From the NCBI RefSeq assembly GCF_028640845.1, contig NC_080539.1, forward strand, positions 197,324,698 through 197,388,697: a stretch of 64,000 nt of DNA, in the 5' to 3' direction. Shown piece after piece: positions 1 to 10,125 of the stretch. The position numbers and the translations under genes are program-made. The notes beneath the pieces are model-generated. The model did not search any database and had not been told where the DNA came from. It saw nothing but the letters and a program-made list of their open reading frames with translations. The DNA comes from Ahaetulla prasina. Taxonomy: Eukaryota > Chordata > Lepidosauria > Squamata > Colubridae. The first letter of the stretch is position 1. The number at the start of each line of letters is the position of its first letter.

Positions 1-89
1 AGCTCAAAACACCACCCAGAACTGAACCGCGCAGGTCAGAAAGAACTAGGAGACGCCCAGGTTATTTGCGTGACTACGTCGAAAAATAA
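1..89 (+). pseudogene. C-terminal tail of a Gypsy-type pol polyprotein (cut by window edge)
   Basis: The last coding bases of a Gypsy LTR retrotransposon. The frame ending in TAA at 87-89 closes with RRRPGYLRDYVEK, almost the same C-terminus as the integrase-bearing frame of the Gypsy copy at 38861-40162 (RRRPVYLRDYVEK). The polypurine tract and LTR follow at once, so this is the element's 3' end. The rest lies upstream of the window. It cannot be judged intact or broken from this piece. Confidence 0.8.
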
Positions 90-129
90 CATGTAAATAA
101 ATATGTAAATAGAGACAAAGTGTTTTCTG

Positions 130-331
130 GGAGGGGAGGAGTGTTATGTATTAACAGTTGTACCTTTAAATATTTGAGCGGGAAATCAGCACGTTGCTGA
201 TTGGACGAAGCCTCCAGCAGAACTGTATAAAAGGAGAGGTTTTCCCCCCAGCCTGTTGCTGGGTTCACCCTATATTAAAGAGCTGTTGTCACTTCCCTGG
301 TCTCCAGCCTCGTTATTTCCAGAACTTAACA
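130..331 (+). mobile_element. Polypurine tract and 3' LTR of a diverged Gypsy element
   Basis: A purine run (GGGAGGGGAGGAG, 130-141) is followed by an LTR at 142-331 that begins TGTTATG and ends TTAACA. It is 190 bp against 178 bp for the Gypsy copy at 38632-43169 and clearly related to it: both carry the block AGCACGTTGCTGATTGG, a TATA box (TATAAAAG near 226), and the block AAAGAGCTGTTGTCAC. ATTAAA at 273-278 could be a poly(A) signal. The divergence shows a separate, older insertion or subfamily. The 5' partner is outside the window, so no target duplication can be tested. Confidence 0.82.
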
Positions 332-370
332 GTTCAAACTTTGATTTACTGCCCTGATATCCTCTAGATA

Positions 371-732
371 AGGTAAAGATAAAGATTCCCCTCACACATA
401 CGTGCTAGTCGTTGCCGACTCTAGGGGGCGGTGCTCATCTCCGTTTCAAAGCCGAAGAGCCAGTGCTGCCCGAAGACATCTCTGTGGTCATGTGGCCGGC
501 ATGACTCAACGCCAAAGGCGCACGGAACGCTGTTACCTTCCCACCAAAGGTGGTCCCTATTTTTTCTACTTGCATTTTTACATGCTTTCGAAACTGCTAG
601 GTTGGCAGAAGCTGGGACAAGTAACGGGAGCTCACCCTGTTACACGGCAGCACTAGGGATTTGAACCGCTGAGCTGCCGATCTTTCCATCGACAAGCTCA
701 ACATCCTAGCCCCCGAGCCACCGCGTCCCTGT
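371..732 (-). mobile_element. tRNA-derived SINE, minus strand, with 13-bp target duplication
   Basis: Read on the minus strand, the element starts with a tRNA-like head (A-box-like GGTGGCTCGG and B-box-like GGTTCAAATCC near 655-728) and ends in an A-rich CTTTACCT tail at 371-380. The insertion is flanked by a perfect direct repeat TATCCTCTAGATA at 358-370 and 733-745, which fixes both ends. A second copy lies on the plus strand at 26107-26428. This is a squamate tRNA SINE resembling the Sauria type; I cannot confirm the exact family. Open frames across it are incidental. Confidence 0.88.
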
Positions 733-745
733 TATCCTCTAGATA

Positions 746-1285
746 CTTTGAATTAAATCTCCAGCCTCTTCTCTTGCCCATGCTGGTTTGGGCTAATTAA
801 AATTGTAGGTCCAAACTTCTTAAGGGTTTCAGATTGGTAAAGAGTTGTCCGATCAAGTATTCTTGAATCAGTGAAACAAAAAGCATCTGAATTTTTTTTT
901 AGCATTGATTTAATACCTAGTAAGCAGTAAAATATAAATACCTTTTTATTTTGTTATATTTAGCCAGTATTTCTTTTCCGTGGCTAGATACAATTCCAAT
1001 ATAAGGTAATAAAGAAAACTTGCAATACAGCCCAATTTGACAGTGGTGATATTTTTCTACAGGCTGTATTGTAATAATATTTTTTCTGCTGTGTATCAAA
1101 TAACTTGGTACCACTGTTGAATGACAGATAAGGCAAGCCATTGAGCCAAGTCAATTGGCCCTCTGGATTTATTAACCTGTACAACTTGTACTTGCATCCC
1201 AAGCTCAGGTTTCTTAGTAGGCATATTAAAATAATATGCATATTTGAACACTATTTATGAACAAATGGAGTTCTGCCCCACAAAG
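746..1285. other. AT-rich stretch, no recognised element
   Basis: About 540 bases between a SINE and a LINE tail. I see no TIR, LTR, RT motif or convincing reading frame. Overlapping minus-strand frames of 74-85 codons at 917-1241 have no recognisable motif and are probably chance. Confidence 0.5.
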
Positions 1286-1289
1286 GGGA

Positions 1290-1588
1290 CATCTTTCTCA
1301 TTTTCTCATCTTCTTATCTTTCCTACTATCTTCCTCTATTGGTATCTTATGATTTATCACTTGTTGTTTGTATCTTATGACTAATAATTGTAACTATGAT
1401 TTATGATCTATAACCTATGACTTTGTTGTTTGTATGTACTCTAAGAGCTTATGCACTGGAGAAAAATTCCTTGTGTGTCTAATCACACTTGGCCAATAAA
1501 GAATTATATTCCGTTCCATTCCATTCCATTCCATTCCATTCCATTCCATTCCATTACATTACATTACATTACATTACATTACATTCTA
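1290..1588 (+). mobile_element. 3' end of the AATAG-tailed LINE, with pentamer tail
   Basis: The 3' UTR of the same LINE family as 5170-6779: the blocks CCTTGTGTGTCTAATCACAC and TTGGCCAATAAAGAATT are diagnostic, and AATAAA lies just before the tail. The tail has drifted from ATTCT to ATTCC and then ATTAC units at 1515-1586. Only the 3' UTR remains, as is usual for 5'-truncated LINE insertions. Confidence 0.82.
1515..1586. repeat. (ATTCC)n-(ATTAC)n microsatellite on a LINE tail
   Basis: About eight ATTCC units change abruptly to about seven ATTAC units. The tract starts exactly where the LINE 3' UTR ends, so it was seeded by the LINE tail and then spread two successive point mutations by slippage. 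Confidence 0.9.
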
Positions 1589-1919
1589 AAGGACTGACTA
1601 TTCTGGTGTAACTGACATTTTATAATAAGTAGCCTTATTCCCCAAGAACTACTAAGATTTTCCTTCTCCTCAGAACCTAGAGGATGCACCTGTAGCTCCT
1701 CTGGATGGGGACTGGACAGGGGAAGAAACCAAAAGGCTTTACTATTTCTTGGATAGAGACTTTCTGAATTATTCATAGTCAACTAGGGAACTTATGCAAT
1801 GACATCTTCTTGAAATATAGACTGCCCACTAGTTCTCCTGGCATGCCTCCCTTTCAGGTGTTGTATCCCTGACTGAATTCCCTGGTTAACTGTTCCTCGT
1901 ACACATATATCGTCTCCAC

Positions 1920-2752
1920 GGTGCCGCGGTAACATAGTGGTTAGAGTGCAGTACTGCAGGCTACTTCTGCTGATTACCGGCTGCCAGCAGTTTGGCAGAT
2001 TGAATCTCACCAGGCTCAAGGTTGTGTTGTGGTCCGTCAGCAGCCTGTGGACCTGGTAGTGGAATTGGACAGTGAGGAGGCTGGGGAGGACAATGGGCCA
2101 GTCCTGGAGTCAGGGGAAGGCCCCGATGAGGGCTCTGCATCGGAGGCAGAGATGGGGCCAGGGCCATCTGGGAGCGATGCACAGATTCCGGAGCCTCCAG
2201 AGGCGGACAGCAGAGAGGCAGAAGTGGTATATAAGTCTAGTGCACACATGCAAAGAGCTGCCAGAAGGCAAGAGCAGCTGAAGCAAAAAGGACAACTCAG
2301 GAGTAAGGCCAGAAGATGATTGGCCACTCCCATAAGACTTTAAAGAGCAGCAATGAGCCGTTGGGTTCTTTGTAGAAAAGCAATGTTGATCTCATTGTTT
2401 CTTGTCAGCGTCTCTTGAGCTTTGGGGGAGGGGGTTTTGCCAAGAAAAGCCTTTGGCAGGTTGCCAAAGACAACAAAGGTTGGTGATGAGGTCGAAGGAC
2501 TGTTTATGAAGAAATTGTTTTGGACTAAGCTGAGAATGAATTAATCCTAAACTGTTCTAATAAAATAAGTTTGTTCAGGACTGAATTGTGTTTAGTAATC
2601 ACTACTTGGGCCTCAGTCACAACAGGTTGACTCAGCCTTCCATTCTTCCAAGGTGAGTAAACTGAGGACCCAAATTGTTGGGGACAATATGTAGGACTAC
2701 TTAGAGAGGACTGTAAATCACTGTGAAGTGGTATATAAGTCTGTGCTATTGT
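1920..2752 (+). mobile_element. tRNA-derived SINE interrupted by a solo LTR
   Basis: The head (1920-2024) has an A-box-like TAGTGGTTAGAGTG and a B-box-like region, and the body resumes at 2625 with GGTTGACTCAGCCTTCC and runs to a tail CTGTGAAGTGGTATATAAGTC. The two parts join into one SINE when 2025-2624 is removed. The central block (GACTCAGCCTTCC to GAGGACCCAAATTGTTGG) is shared with SINEs at 56042-56303 and 60150-60395. This family is tRNA-headed with a MIR/L2-like tail. Confidence 0.85.
2025..2624 (+). mobile_element. Solo LTR (600 bp) with 5-bp target duplication GGTTG
   Basis: It starts TGTTGTG and ends CACAACA, a perfect 7-bp inverted pair of the TG...CA type, and is flanked by GGTTG at 2020-2024 and 2625-2629. 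Both are the marks of an integrated LTR. No internal coding region remains, so it is a solo LTR left by LTR-LTR recombination. TATATAAG near 2228 and AATAAAATAAG near 2560 are possible promoter and poly(A) elements. It is unrelated to the Gypsy LTRs elsewhere in the window. An acidic open frame (2029-2319) crosses its 5' half without an ATG start. Orientation is assumed from the poly(A)-like signal. Confidence 0.87.
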
Positions 2753-2764
2753 AATTAATCACAA

Positions 2765-5165
2765 ATACAAAGAAAGCATTCTAAGGGGCTTGAACAAATT
2801 GCATTTCAGTTCCAAACAGATTCTGGTGAGAAGTTAAGGGCTGTAACTGAAAGACTAACAAAAATCCAGGAGGTTAAACTTTGCATTTAGTCCTATAATT
2901 ACAGTCACATCTTTTCCTCCTTCAAGATTTTGAGGAATAATTTGGGTTGGCACTGGTTGGAGAGTGGTCAAGCTGCCTCTCAAAATGTTTGCAGGGGGTA
3001 AAAGATGGTAGCAAGACAACTTAATGGAAGAAGGGGAAATCCCAGAGGTGGGAGTCGAGATGATGAAGTTGAAATACCAGCCACTGAGAATTTGCGCACT
3101 CCACATTTCCAGAGTTCCAGCTATAAACACCATTGTTCCTCTGGAGCAGGATCTGAGTTGCTAGTGAACAAATTGACTTCTCACCTCACAACATTTGGGG
3201 GATGCTGGGAAGCTGCACCGCCTCTGATTGTTTGGGCATTAACAATCTAGCCATCTAGTACTTCTACCAAATCAGGACAAAAGCAGTAAAGTTGGCAGCA
3301 GTGTGGGGAGGAAACATATGGTCTTCTTTCTATTTCTCTTCTTTTGGAGCACTTTCCTCTGCCATCTTTGGCGCCTGCCCTTCTGGATTCCTATTTGCTC
3401 TGGTCTGAGTGGGTATGAATTGAAAGCTTGAGTGTGGGAGTAAGATGGCAAATTGGAAAAGGAACAGTTCAGGTCCTCAGGTATCTTTTAAACTTTCTGA
3501 CCGTCCAAGAAGTAAATGGGAAGTGGCTATATAAGCAACCATATACTAAACTGTAAGAAGTGCAGAATGTCAAGAACATCTTTCGGATATTATTTTTCTT
3601 GACTATGACCATGGCCCTGAAAATCCCAGAAGCCATGTTGTATAAGAAAAATTGAAATGGATATTTTTTTCAGAACTGTCATTGATTTAGACAGAGTAAA
3701 TTTGGGAAATTTAATTCTACATGTGCCAGGGACAGTAGCTTAGCTCTTTTCCCTAAAGTTATAGGATCTAATTAGATGTCTTTCTCCAGCCCCAACATCT
3801 TAATAGCATTAGAAAATAACAGCAAGTTATTGATTTGAGAAGCACAGAAAAAGCAAAAATACTGGCTGAAATACTGTGGGGTTAACTAACTTTTTTTTGC
3901 TGTTGTCTGAGGCCATAATCAAGTTGTTGATGTGGGGTGATCTGTAATGATAATGCAAAATGCCCTTTTGGGTTGTACAGCAATCTCCGAAAACAGCAAA
4001 AATGAATTAGATTTTAAATCTGAAAATAGCCTTGCTTCTTGCTTACTAAACCTTTACTTGATTATAGCTTATGCCTCCTTAGCAAATCAAAAGGAATTAT
4101 CTTAAGTATGTTGCTTACTCACCAAACTCTTTACAGGAATACTTTGCCATGGGCACTGCAGCTCTTCTGTTTCTCCCCCTCCCTCCCCACTTTCCATCAT
4201 TGCACCCTTCACTCTCTTTGATCTGTTTCTGTGGCCTTTTCTCTATCCTGCTGCTAATCTACATTTAAAGGTTTTTTTAGCTTTGTTATATAGGCACTAA
4301 CCCTCTGGAATTGCAAAATCCAGTCGAGTCACTGATTTTAAATCAGGCTTTTTAAAAAGCCCTCCTTTATGAAAAAATAAAGAGCTCTTGATTAAATATT
4401 GATCAACTGATTCACTTTTTCCCTCTTTTTAAAATCTTGCCACTTATTGTCCATTAAACCTAATTTGCTGTAAAACTGAAGAGCATTCCATCTTCTATGG
4501 CTTGGATTTATTTATATATGTAAAAGGTTTGGGCTGATTATGCAAGGAGCTGATGCATTAATGAGCTTTCACCAGGCAGCTTAGGCCATGTTCACAAAAT
4601 GAGTCATGCGGACAGAAGCCGACTGCTGTGATATCTGATAGACCTTCCCAGGGTCACACTATTTTTGTTTTGTTTTGAAACTGGAATTCTAAATAATGGA
4701 ATAAAACTAGGGCAATTTACATCAGGAAATGGGGAAAAAAGTCTTGAATTAGTGGTTAGGAGCTGACTTCTTAGCTCTAAGTTACAAAGTTAAGTATCTC
4801 CATAGCTTATGTTTATTCTAGAACTGCTTGGTCTCCTCTTTTATAAAGGCTAATCCTTCATTTGAAGACATCTCCTATTTAAAGAGCTGCCCAGATGAAG
4901 ATATTGTAGGAGGAGATCTTTGTTAGTTTTCGGTATACTCGGAACAAGTCTGTTAGTACAATTTCATACTCAAAAAGTTTTTGCAAACGACAGCTCTCTT
5001 TGTTAGATCCATGAAGTGGCTAAACTAATACAGCATTTAATCTAGGATTAGATTGGAGAAGACACGGTGGTTATCCAGATGGAGGTGACATATGAAATAA
5101 TACCTTATCCATTAACAATTGTGTTGAAAAACTAGGTTTGTTGGGACTTTCTGAGACTGCCTGAA
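2765..5165. other. Long unique stretch without recognised gene or repeat
   Basis: About 2.4 kb of AT-rich DNA. Reading frames of up to 92 codons at 2855-3250 lie opposite each other and show no motif. At 4500-4650 the sequence is less AT-biased and carries homeodomain-like and AP-1-like words (GCATTAATGAGC, ATGAGTCAT). It could be a conserved noncoding element, but only comparison with other genomes could show this. Confidence 0.4.
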
Positions 5166-5177
5166 ATATTCTGAGGT

Positions 5178-6129
5178 GTGGCAGTTCAGCAGGTTCTCAC
5201 TCAAGAGTGGTGGTGCTATGTCTTTTGTTATAGAAGAGCTTCTTTGCAATTTGCATACCGAGCAAATAGATCAACAGATGATGCTGTTAATATGGCTCTG
5301 CACTACATCCTACAACATCTTGAGTCTCCAAAGACCTATGCAAGGGTCCTTTTTGTAGACTTTAGTTCAGCATTCAATACCATCATTCCAGACATTCTTC
5401 TAACTAAGCTAAACCAGCTACAGGTACCGGAACAGGCTTGTAAGTGGATCACAAGCTTCCTAACAAACAGGAAGCAGCAGGTGAAGCTAAGCAAGATCAC
5501 ATCAAATACCTGTACAATTAGCACAGGGGCCCCCCAAGGCTGTGTGCTCTCCCCACTTCTCTCTGTATACCAATGACTGCATCTCCAATGATCCATCTGT
5601 TAAGCTACTGAAGTTCGCAGATGACACAACAGTGATTGGTCTCATTCGAGACAATGACGAATCCGCATATAGACGAGAGGTCGAACGACTAGCCTTGTGG
5701 TGCAACCAAAACAATCTGGAACTGAACACACTCAAAACCGTAGAAATGGTGGTAGACTTTAGGAAAAACCCTTCCATACTTCCACCTCTCACAATACTTG
5801 ACAACACAGTATCAACAGTAGAAACCTTCAAATTTCTGGGTTCTATCATATCGCAAGATCTCAAATGGACAGCTAACATCAAAAACATCATTAAAAAAGG
5901 ACAACAAAGAATGTTCTTTCTGCGCCAACTCAGTAAGCTCAAACTGCCCAAGAAGCTGCTGATCCAATTCTACAGAGGAATTATTGAGTCTGTCATTTGC
6001 ACCTCTATAACTGTCTGGTTCGGTTCTGCAACCCAACAAGAAAAACACAGACTTAAGAGGATAATTAGAACTGCAGAAAAAATAATTGCTACCAACCTGC
6101 CTTCCATTGAGGACCTGTATACTGCATGA
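5178..6129 (+). pseudogene. LINE reverse transcriptase, broken
   Basis: Two overlapping frames (5178-5576 and 5542-6129) together cover the palm and thumb of a non-LTR reverse transcriptase. In order: YRANRSTDDAVNMAL, VLFVDFSSAFNTIIP (catalytic Asp), GAPQGCVLSPLL, KLLKFADDTTVIGL (FADD catalytic pair), and NNLELNTLKTVEM. In an active LINE this enzyme makes cDNA at a nicked target. Here a frameshift between about 5542 and 5576 breaks the frame just after the GCVLSPLL motif, TGA follows at 6127, and there are more stops beyond it. The N-terminal endonuclease is missing through 5' truncation. A related 3' coding piece without these stops is at 9648-9833. Confidence 0.88.
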
Positions 6130-6378
6130 ATCAAGAAGAGGGCCGTGAAAATATTTGCAGATCCCTCGCATCCTGTTTCAACTCCTACCCTCAAAACGAT
6201 GCTATAGAGCACTGCACACCAGAACAACTAGACACAAGAACAGTTTTTTCCCGAAGGCCATCACTCTGCTAAATAAATAATTCCCTCAACACTGTCAGAC
6301 TATTTACTGAATCTGCACTACTATTAATCGTTTCATAGTTCCCATCACCAATCTCTTTCCGCTTATGACTGTATGACT

Positions 6379-6768
6379 AGAATAGAATAGAATAGAATAG
6401 AATTTTATTGGCCAAGTGTGATTGGACACACAAGGAATTTGTCTTGGTGCATATGCTCTCAGTGTACATAAAAGAAAAGATACGTTCATCAAGGTACAAC
6501 ATTTACAACACAATTGATGATCAATATATCAATATAAATCATAAGGATTGCCAGCAACAAGTTATAGTCATACTAGACTATAACTTGTTGCTGGCAATCC
6601 TTATGATTTATATTGATATATTGATCATCAATTGTGTTGTAAATGTTGTACCTTGATGAACGTATCTTTTCTTTTATGTACACTGAGAGCATATGCACCA
6701 AGACAAATTCCTTGTGTGTCCAATCACACTTGGCCAATAAAAAAATTCTATTCTATTCTATTCTATTC
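6379..6768. repeat. Near-perfect palindrome, ~190-bp arms, 6-base spacer
   Basis: The left arm 6379-6569 is the reverse complement of the right arm 6576-6768. By eye the unique part (about 165 bases per arm) is identical; the arms differ only by a 3-base length change in an A run next to AATAAA and in the number of ATTCT units. The spacer is ATACTA (6570-6575). Each arm is the LINE 3' UTR reading outward, so AATAAA signals and AATAG tails lie at both outer ends. Such a sequence can extrude a cruciform or fold as a long RNA hairpin. Confidence 0.92.
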
Positions 6769-6946
6769 TATTCTATTCTTTGAGATCTTTAATAGACTAT
6801 TCTGGAAGATTAATATGCTCTGCTCTAATTTGTCTTTGTTTTGAGTTCTGATGTCAAACTAGTATTTATTTATTCATTTGTACAAACTTTGTCCCTCTTG
6901 TCCTACATAGAATCCAGAGGGGCAGATGATGATATATATCATATTA

Positions 6947-7250
6947 CAGGCAGTCTCTGGGTTAAGAACGAGATCCATTCCTAAGCCTGCCTTTAACTCA
7001 AATTTATGTGTAAATCAGGACTTGACTTATGAATAGACTGACTGTTATTAAAAATGGCAGATGGAGTTCTCCTTCCTTGAGCTGACAAACCACTGAAGCC
7101 TCACAATGTTTTCATGAACTGCTGAAAATAGGTTGTATATTAAAAAAATACCCATCTACAGCGATTCATGAAAATATTGTGCAGCTTCAGCAGTTCATCA
7201 GTTTAAGGAAGGAGAACAACTACAAGTTGTCTGTAAATTGGATGTTCTTA
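6947..7250 (+). mobile_element. Possible decayed TA-target MITE (Tigger-like)
   Basis: TA followed by CAGGCAGTCTCTGGGTTAAG at 6945-6966 resembles a Tigger/pogo-type terminus, and a complementary-looking GTTCTTAACC appears near 7243. The right end is not clear, and no full TIR pair can be drawn. Two better copies of a similar type lie at 43359-43794 and 48444-49348. Confidence 0.4.
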
Positions 7251-7254
7251 ACCA

Positions 7255-7617
7255 GTAGAGGAAAAATGTCATGGTGTCTTGTTTGTGAAGTTGGCAAGAG
7301 GCTATTGATGTAAATCTGGGGACAGCATAAACATCTTGGCTTGCTACAGGGGATCTTTCTTTCCTAAGTTGGCATCATAGTTGTGTACTAGCATGGTGGT
7401 GACTAGCATGGTGGTGACTGGGCAGCAAGCAATTGCAAGGCGGGAGCCCAACACCTTCCCTTTTAGGTAGTAGCAGGTTGCTGCACTGCCCACGGAAGGC
7501 ATGCCTGGTGGAGAGGAGCAGGCCAGTTTACCTGCACAACAACTGCCATGTCCCTGCACAGCACCAGGCCTTGAAAAAGCCTGGGGCACAAGGCCTCTGC
7601 CTGCCCCCACCAGGTGC
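7255..7617. other. Unassigned, partly GC-rich stretch
   Basis: Overlapping frames on both strands at 7344-7610 come from locally high GC. They show no motif. GCATGGTGGTGACTA is repeated in tandem once near 7390-7420. Nothing else is recognised. Confidence 0.4.
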
Positions 7618-7870
7618 CAGTGGTGGGTTTCAAAAACTTTTACTACCGGTTCTGTGGGTGTGGCTTGGTGGGTGTGGTATGGCTTGGTGGGCGTGGCAGG
7701 GGAAGGATACTATAAAATCTCCATTCTCACCCCACTCCAGGGGAAGGTTACTGCAAAATCCCCATTTCCTCCCAAACAGCTGGGACTTGGGCCAGTCAGA
7801 ATTTTTACTACCGGTTCTCCAAACTACTCAAAATTTCTGCTACCGGTTCTCCAGAACTGGTCAGAACCTG
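7618..7870 (+). mobile_element. Nonautonomous hAT-like MITE, right end eroded
   Basis: It begins CAGTGGTGGGTTTCAAAA and shares its body (CTACCGGTTCTGTGGGTGTG, GGCGTGGCAGGGGAAGG, CTACTCAAAATTTCTGCTAC) with the complete element at 20716-20991. The right terminal inverted repeat is missing. It has no coding capacity; a hAT transposase would have to act in trans. Flanking 8-mers CCAGGTGC (7610-7617) and CCTGGTGC (7867-7874) match at 7 of 8 but fit an end that lacks the TIR, so I treat them as weak. Confidence 0.72.
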
Positions 7871-8544
7871 GTGCCCTCTCTGTGTGCTGTATTCTATAAG
7901 GAGGCAGAGGCCCACCCCTCAGCATCCATGGCTAACTGTCCTGGGCAGAAAATTGGCTAGGGCAAGGAGTGCAGGGGAGGAGCGATGGGGGAGGAGTGAC
8001 AGGGAAGGTAAGACTGCAGTAGTTCAGCTGTGTGTAGGGGGCTAGGATGAAGTGGCCAGGGCCAGGCCGCAGTAGCCAATTGTTCCATTATTCACTCCCA
8101 CAGCCCAATTTGCTTTAGAAGGTTCATTGGGATTTGGACAAATCACTCCTGCTTTTTATATAAAGAATACTTTCACGTGCACACTTCTACCTAAATTCCT
8201 TTCCCATCCCATCCTTCCAAGCATTAGAAAGATGGGATGGTAATGTTGGATATTGATTTTGAACTATTGTAAGACCATCCTATTTATGCCTACTTCCTAG
8301 CTAGATAGCATGAATATGTAAATTATTTGCTGTCTTGAATCAAAGTGAAGTAAGTGGATCAAGCAGAGGATTTTATGCATCATTAACATTGGCATGGAGG
8401 ACACAAAATAAAGGAATTGGGACTATATAAGAATATTGTAAGGATCTTGCAAGAGACATCTGCCCAGTGGAATGTGCTCAATAGAAAATGCCATTTGGTT
8501 TTGGAAACCCAAAAGTTTCAAGTTAATGATTGACTATGTGACAC
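7871..8544. other. Unassigned stretch
   Basis: A short GC-rich part (7880-8060) and then AT-rich DNA. No element or convincing frame recognised. Confidence 0.4.
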
Positions 8545-9046
8545 ATCATGAGTTTAGAAAACGTAGAACTCTGCCGCCTTCGACAGAACCTGTGTTTAAC
8601 TCATAGAATCATCTATTGCAATGTGCTTCCTGTTAAAGACTACTTCAGCTTCAACCACAACGATACAAGAGCAAATAATAGATTTAAACTTAATGTTAAC
8701 TGCTTCAATCTTGATTGCAGAAAATATGACTTCATATTTACACAGTTGTTAATGCTTGGAACACACTACCTGACTCTGTGGTCTCTTCTCAAAATCCCCA
8801 AAGCTTTAACCAAACCAAAAACTGTCTTCTATTGACCTCACCCCATTCCTAAGAGGTCTGTAAGGGGCGTGCATAACAGCACAAACGTGCCTATCGTTGC
8901 TGTCCTATTGTTTCCTTTCATTATATCCAATTAATATAGTTATTACATACTTATGCTTATATATATATATGCTTATATATTATATAGTTATTTTCATGCT
9001 TATGCTTATATATACTGTTGTGACAAAATAAATAAAAAAAAATAAA
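8545..9046 (+). mobile_element. 3' end of a CR1-like LINE (C-terminal RT codons plus 3' UTR)
   Basis: The frame from 8548 reads LCLTHRIIYCNVLPVKDYFS and RFKLNVNCFNLDCRKYDF, matching the C-terminus of the better copy at 35262-36235. A frame change near 8735 spoils the last codons. The 3' UTR has the family blocks GACCTCACCCCATTCCTAAG and GGGGCGTGCATAA and ends TGTTGTGACAAAATAAATAA. Only the last ~500 bases inserted. Confidence 0.85.
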
Positions 9047-9580
9047 GCAGGGAGAAAAGGGAAGAGAGAGAAAATAATCAGGTCTCTTACTGTGTGCATG
9101 GGCAAAGAATTTGTGAAGTGTCTGAGAAAGATTAGAAATTTACCTCAGAAAACTGGGCAGCAGAACTTGAGAAAGGTTGGAGAGCTCTAATTTCAGTTTC
9201 TGCAGAAGCTGCCTTGAATTCTTACTGTAATACATTATTTTTCCAGGTAGTTGTGGCTTCTCTGAAACCCATCCAGTGTTTTTGTTCTGGATGAATAGCA
9301 GGCAGGAACAGTGCCTCAGATAAGTGGACTTTCAGCTCTTCAAAGGCCAAATCCTTGGAATTCCTCCTATGCAGAACAGTTTGTTTTAATTATATAAATT
9401 GCAAAATCTCTATCCCTGAATTTCCCCATCCACTCTTATGACCCAACTCCCTACAAATAAAGATAGGACAAAGACTTTCTGTTATGTGACAGCAGGGTTT
9501 ACAATTTCAAATATATGCTGCCTATAATAATTAATATAAAATTAATATAATTTTATTATATAACTATAATAATTAATATA
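9047..9580. other. Unassigned AT-rich stretch
   Basis: No gene, repeat family or motif recognised. The last 80 bases are an irregular TAATATAA tract next to the 5' truncation point of the LINE that follows. Confidence 0.4.
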
Positions 9581-9927
9581 AAAAAATAATTGCTACCAAC
9601 CTGCTTCCACTGAAGACCTGTATACTGCACGAATCAAGAAGAGGGCTGTGAAAATATTTACAGATCCCTCACATCCTGGTCATAAAATGTTTCAACTTCT
9701 ACCATCAAAACAACGCTATAGAGCATTGCACACCAGAACAACTAGACACAAGAACAGTTTTTTCCCGAAGGCCATCACTCTGCTAATTCCCTCAACAGTG
9801 TCAAACTATTTACTAAATCTACACTACTATTAATCTTCTCATCGTTTTCATCACCAATCTCTTTCCACTTATGACTGTATGACTATAACTTTTTGTTGCT
9901 ATCACTAAGGGTTAAATTGCAACCTAT
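9581..9927 (+). mobile_element. AATAG-tailed LINE, left half (interrupted)
   Basis: C-terminal RT codons (frame 9648-9833: MKIFTDPSHPGHKMFQLLPS, RALHTRTTRHKNSFFPKAI) and the first part of the 3' UTR. It stops at GCAACCTAT and is continued at 13289 by CAACCTATGACCATC. The uninterrupted order is seen at 51255-51285. The L2-like LINE 9928-13288 inserted here. Confidence 0.9.
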
Positions 9928-10125
9928 TTATTTATTTATTTATTTATTTATTTTTCATATTTATATACCGCCCTATCTCCCTAGGGACTCAGGGCGGTTC
10001 ACAGGCAATTAAAAATACATATAAATACAAACTAAAATGACAATTAAAAAACTTATTCTATAGCCGAATTATTAAAAAACAGTATAAATACTAAAAAACC
10101 CATTTAAAACCAGTAAATTTAAAAT

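Larger units (their letters stand above)
5170..6779 (+). mobile_element. 5'-truncated AATAG-tailed LINE (CR1/L3-like), containing an inverted copy of its 3' end
   Basis: The element holds part of a reverse transcriptase, a 3' UTR and an (ATTCT)n tail. The expected 3' UTR order (as in 9581-9927 plus 13289-13457, and at 51120-51425) is broken after GTATGACT at 6378: an inverted copy of the last ~190 bases lies at 6379-6572, then the forward 3' UTR resumes at 6576 with GACTATAACTTG. GACT occurs on both sides of the inverted insert. The tail type fits the snake CR1/L3 LINEs described as seeding AATAG microsatellites (from memory, not checked). Confidence 0.85.

Noticed and set aside
655..728. tRNA-like A and B boxes on the minus strand
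   Set aside because: They are the head of a SINE with a target duplication, not a free-standing tRNA gene. The same holds for 1920-2024, 26127-26138, 36420-36533, 56222-56303 and 60300-60395.
2029..2319. Acidic 96-codon frame as a host gene
   Set aside because: It lies wholly inside a solo LTR, starts with GTG, and has no recognisable domain.
7433..7960. 175-codon plus-strand frame
   Set aside because: It runs through a GC-rich patch and into a hAT MITE (7618-7870), and two other frames overlap it. No motif.
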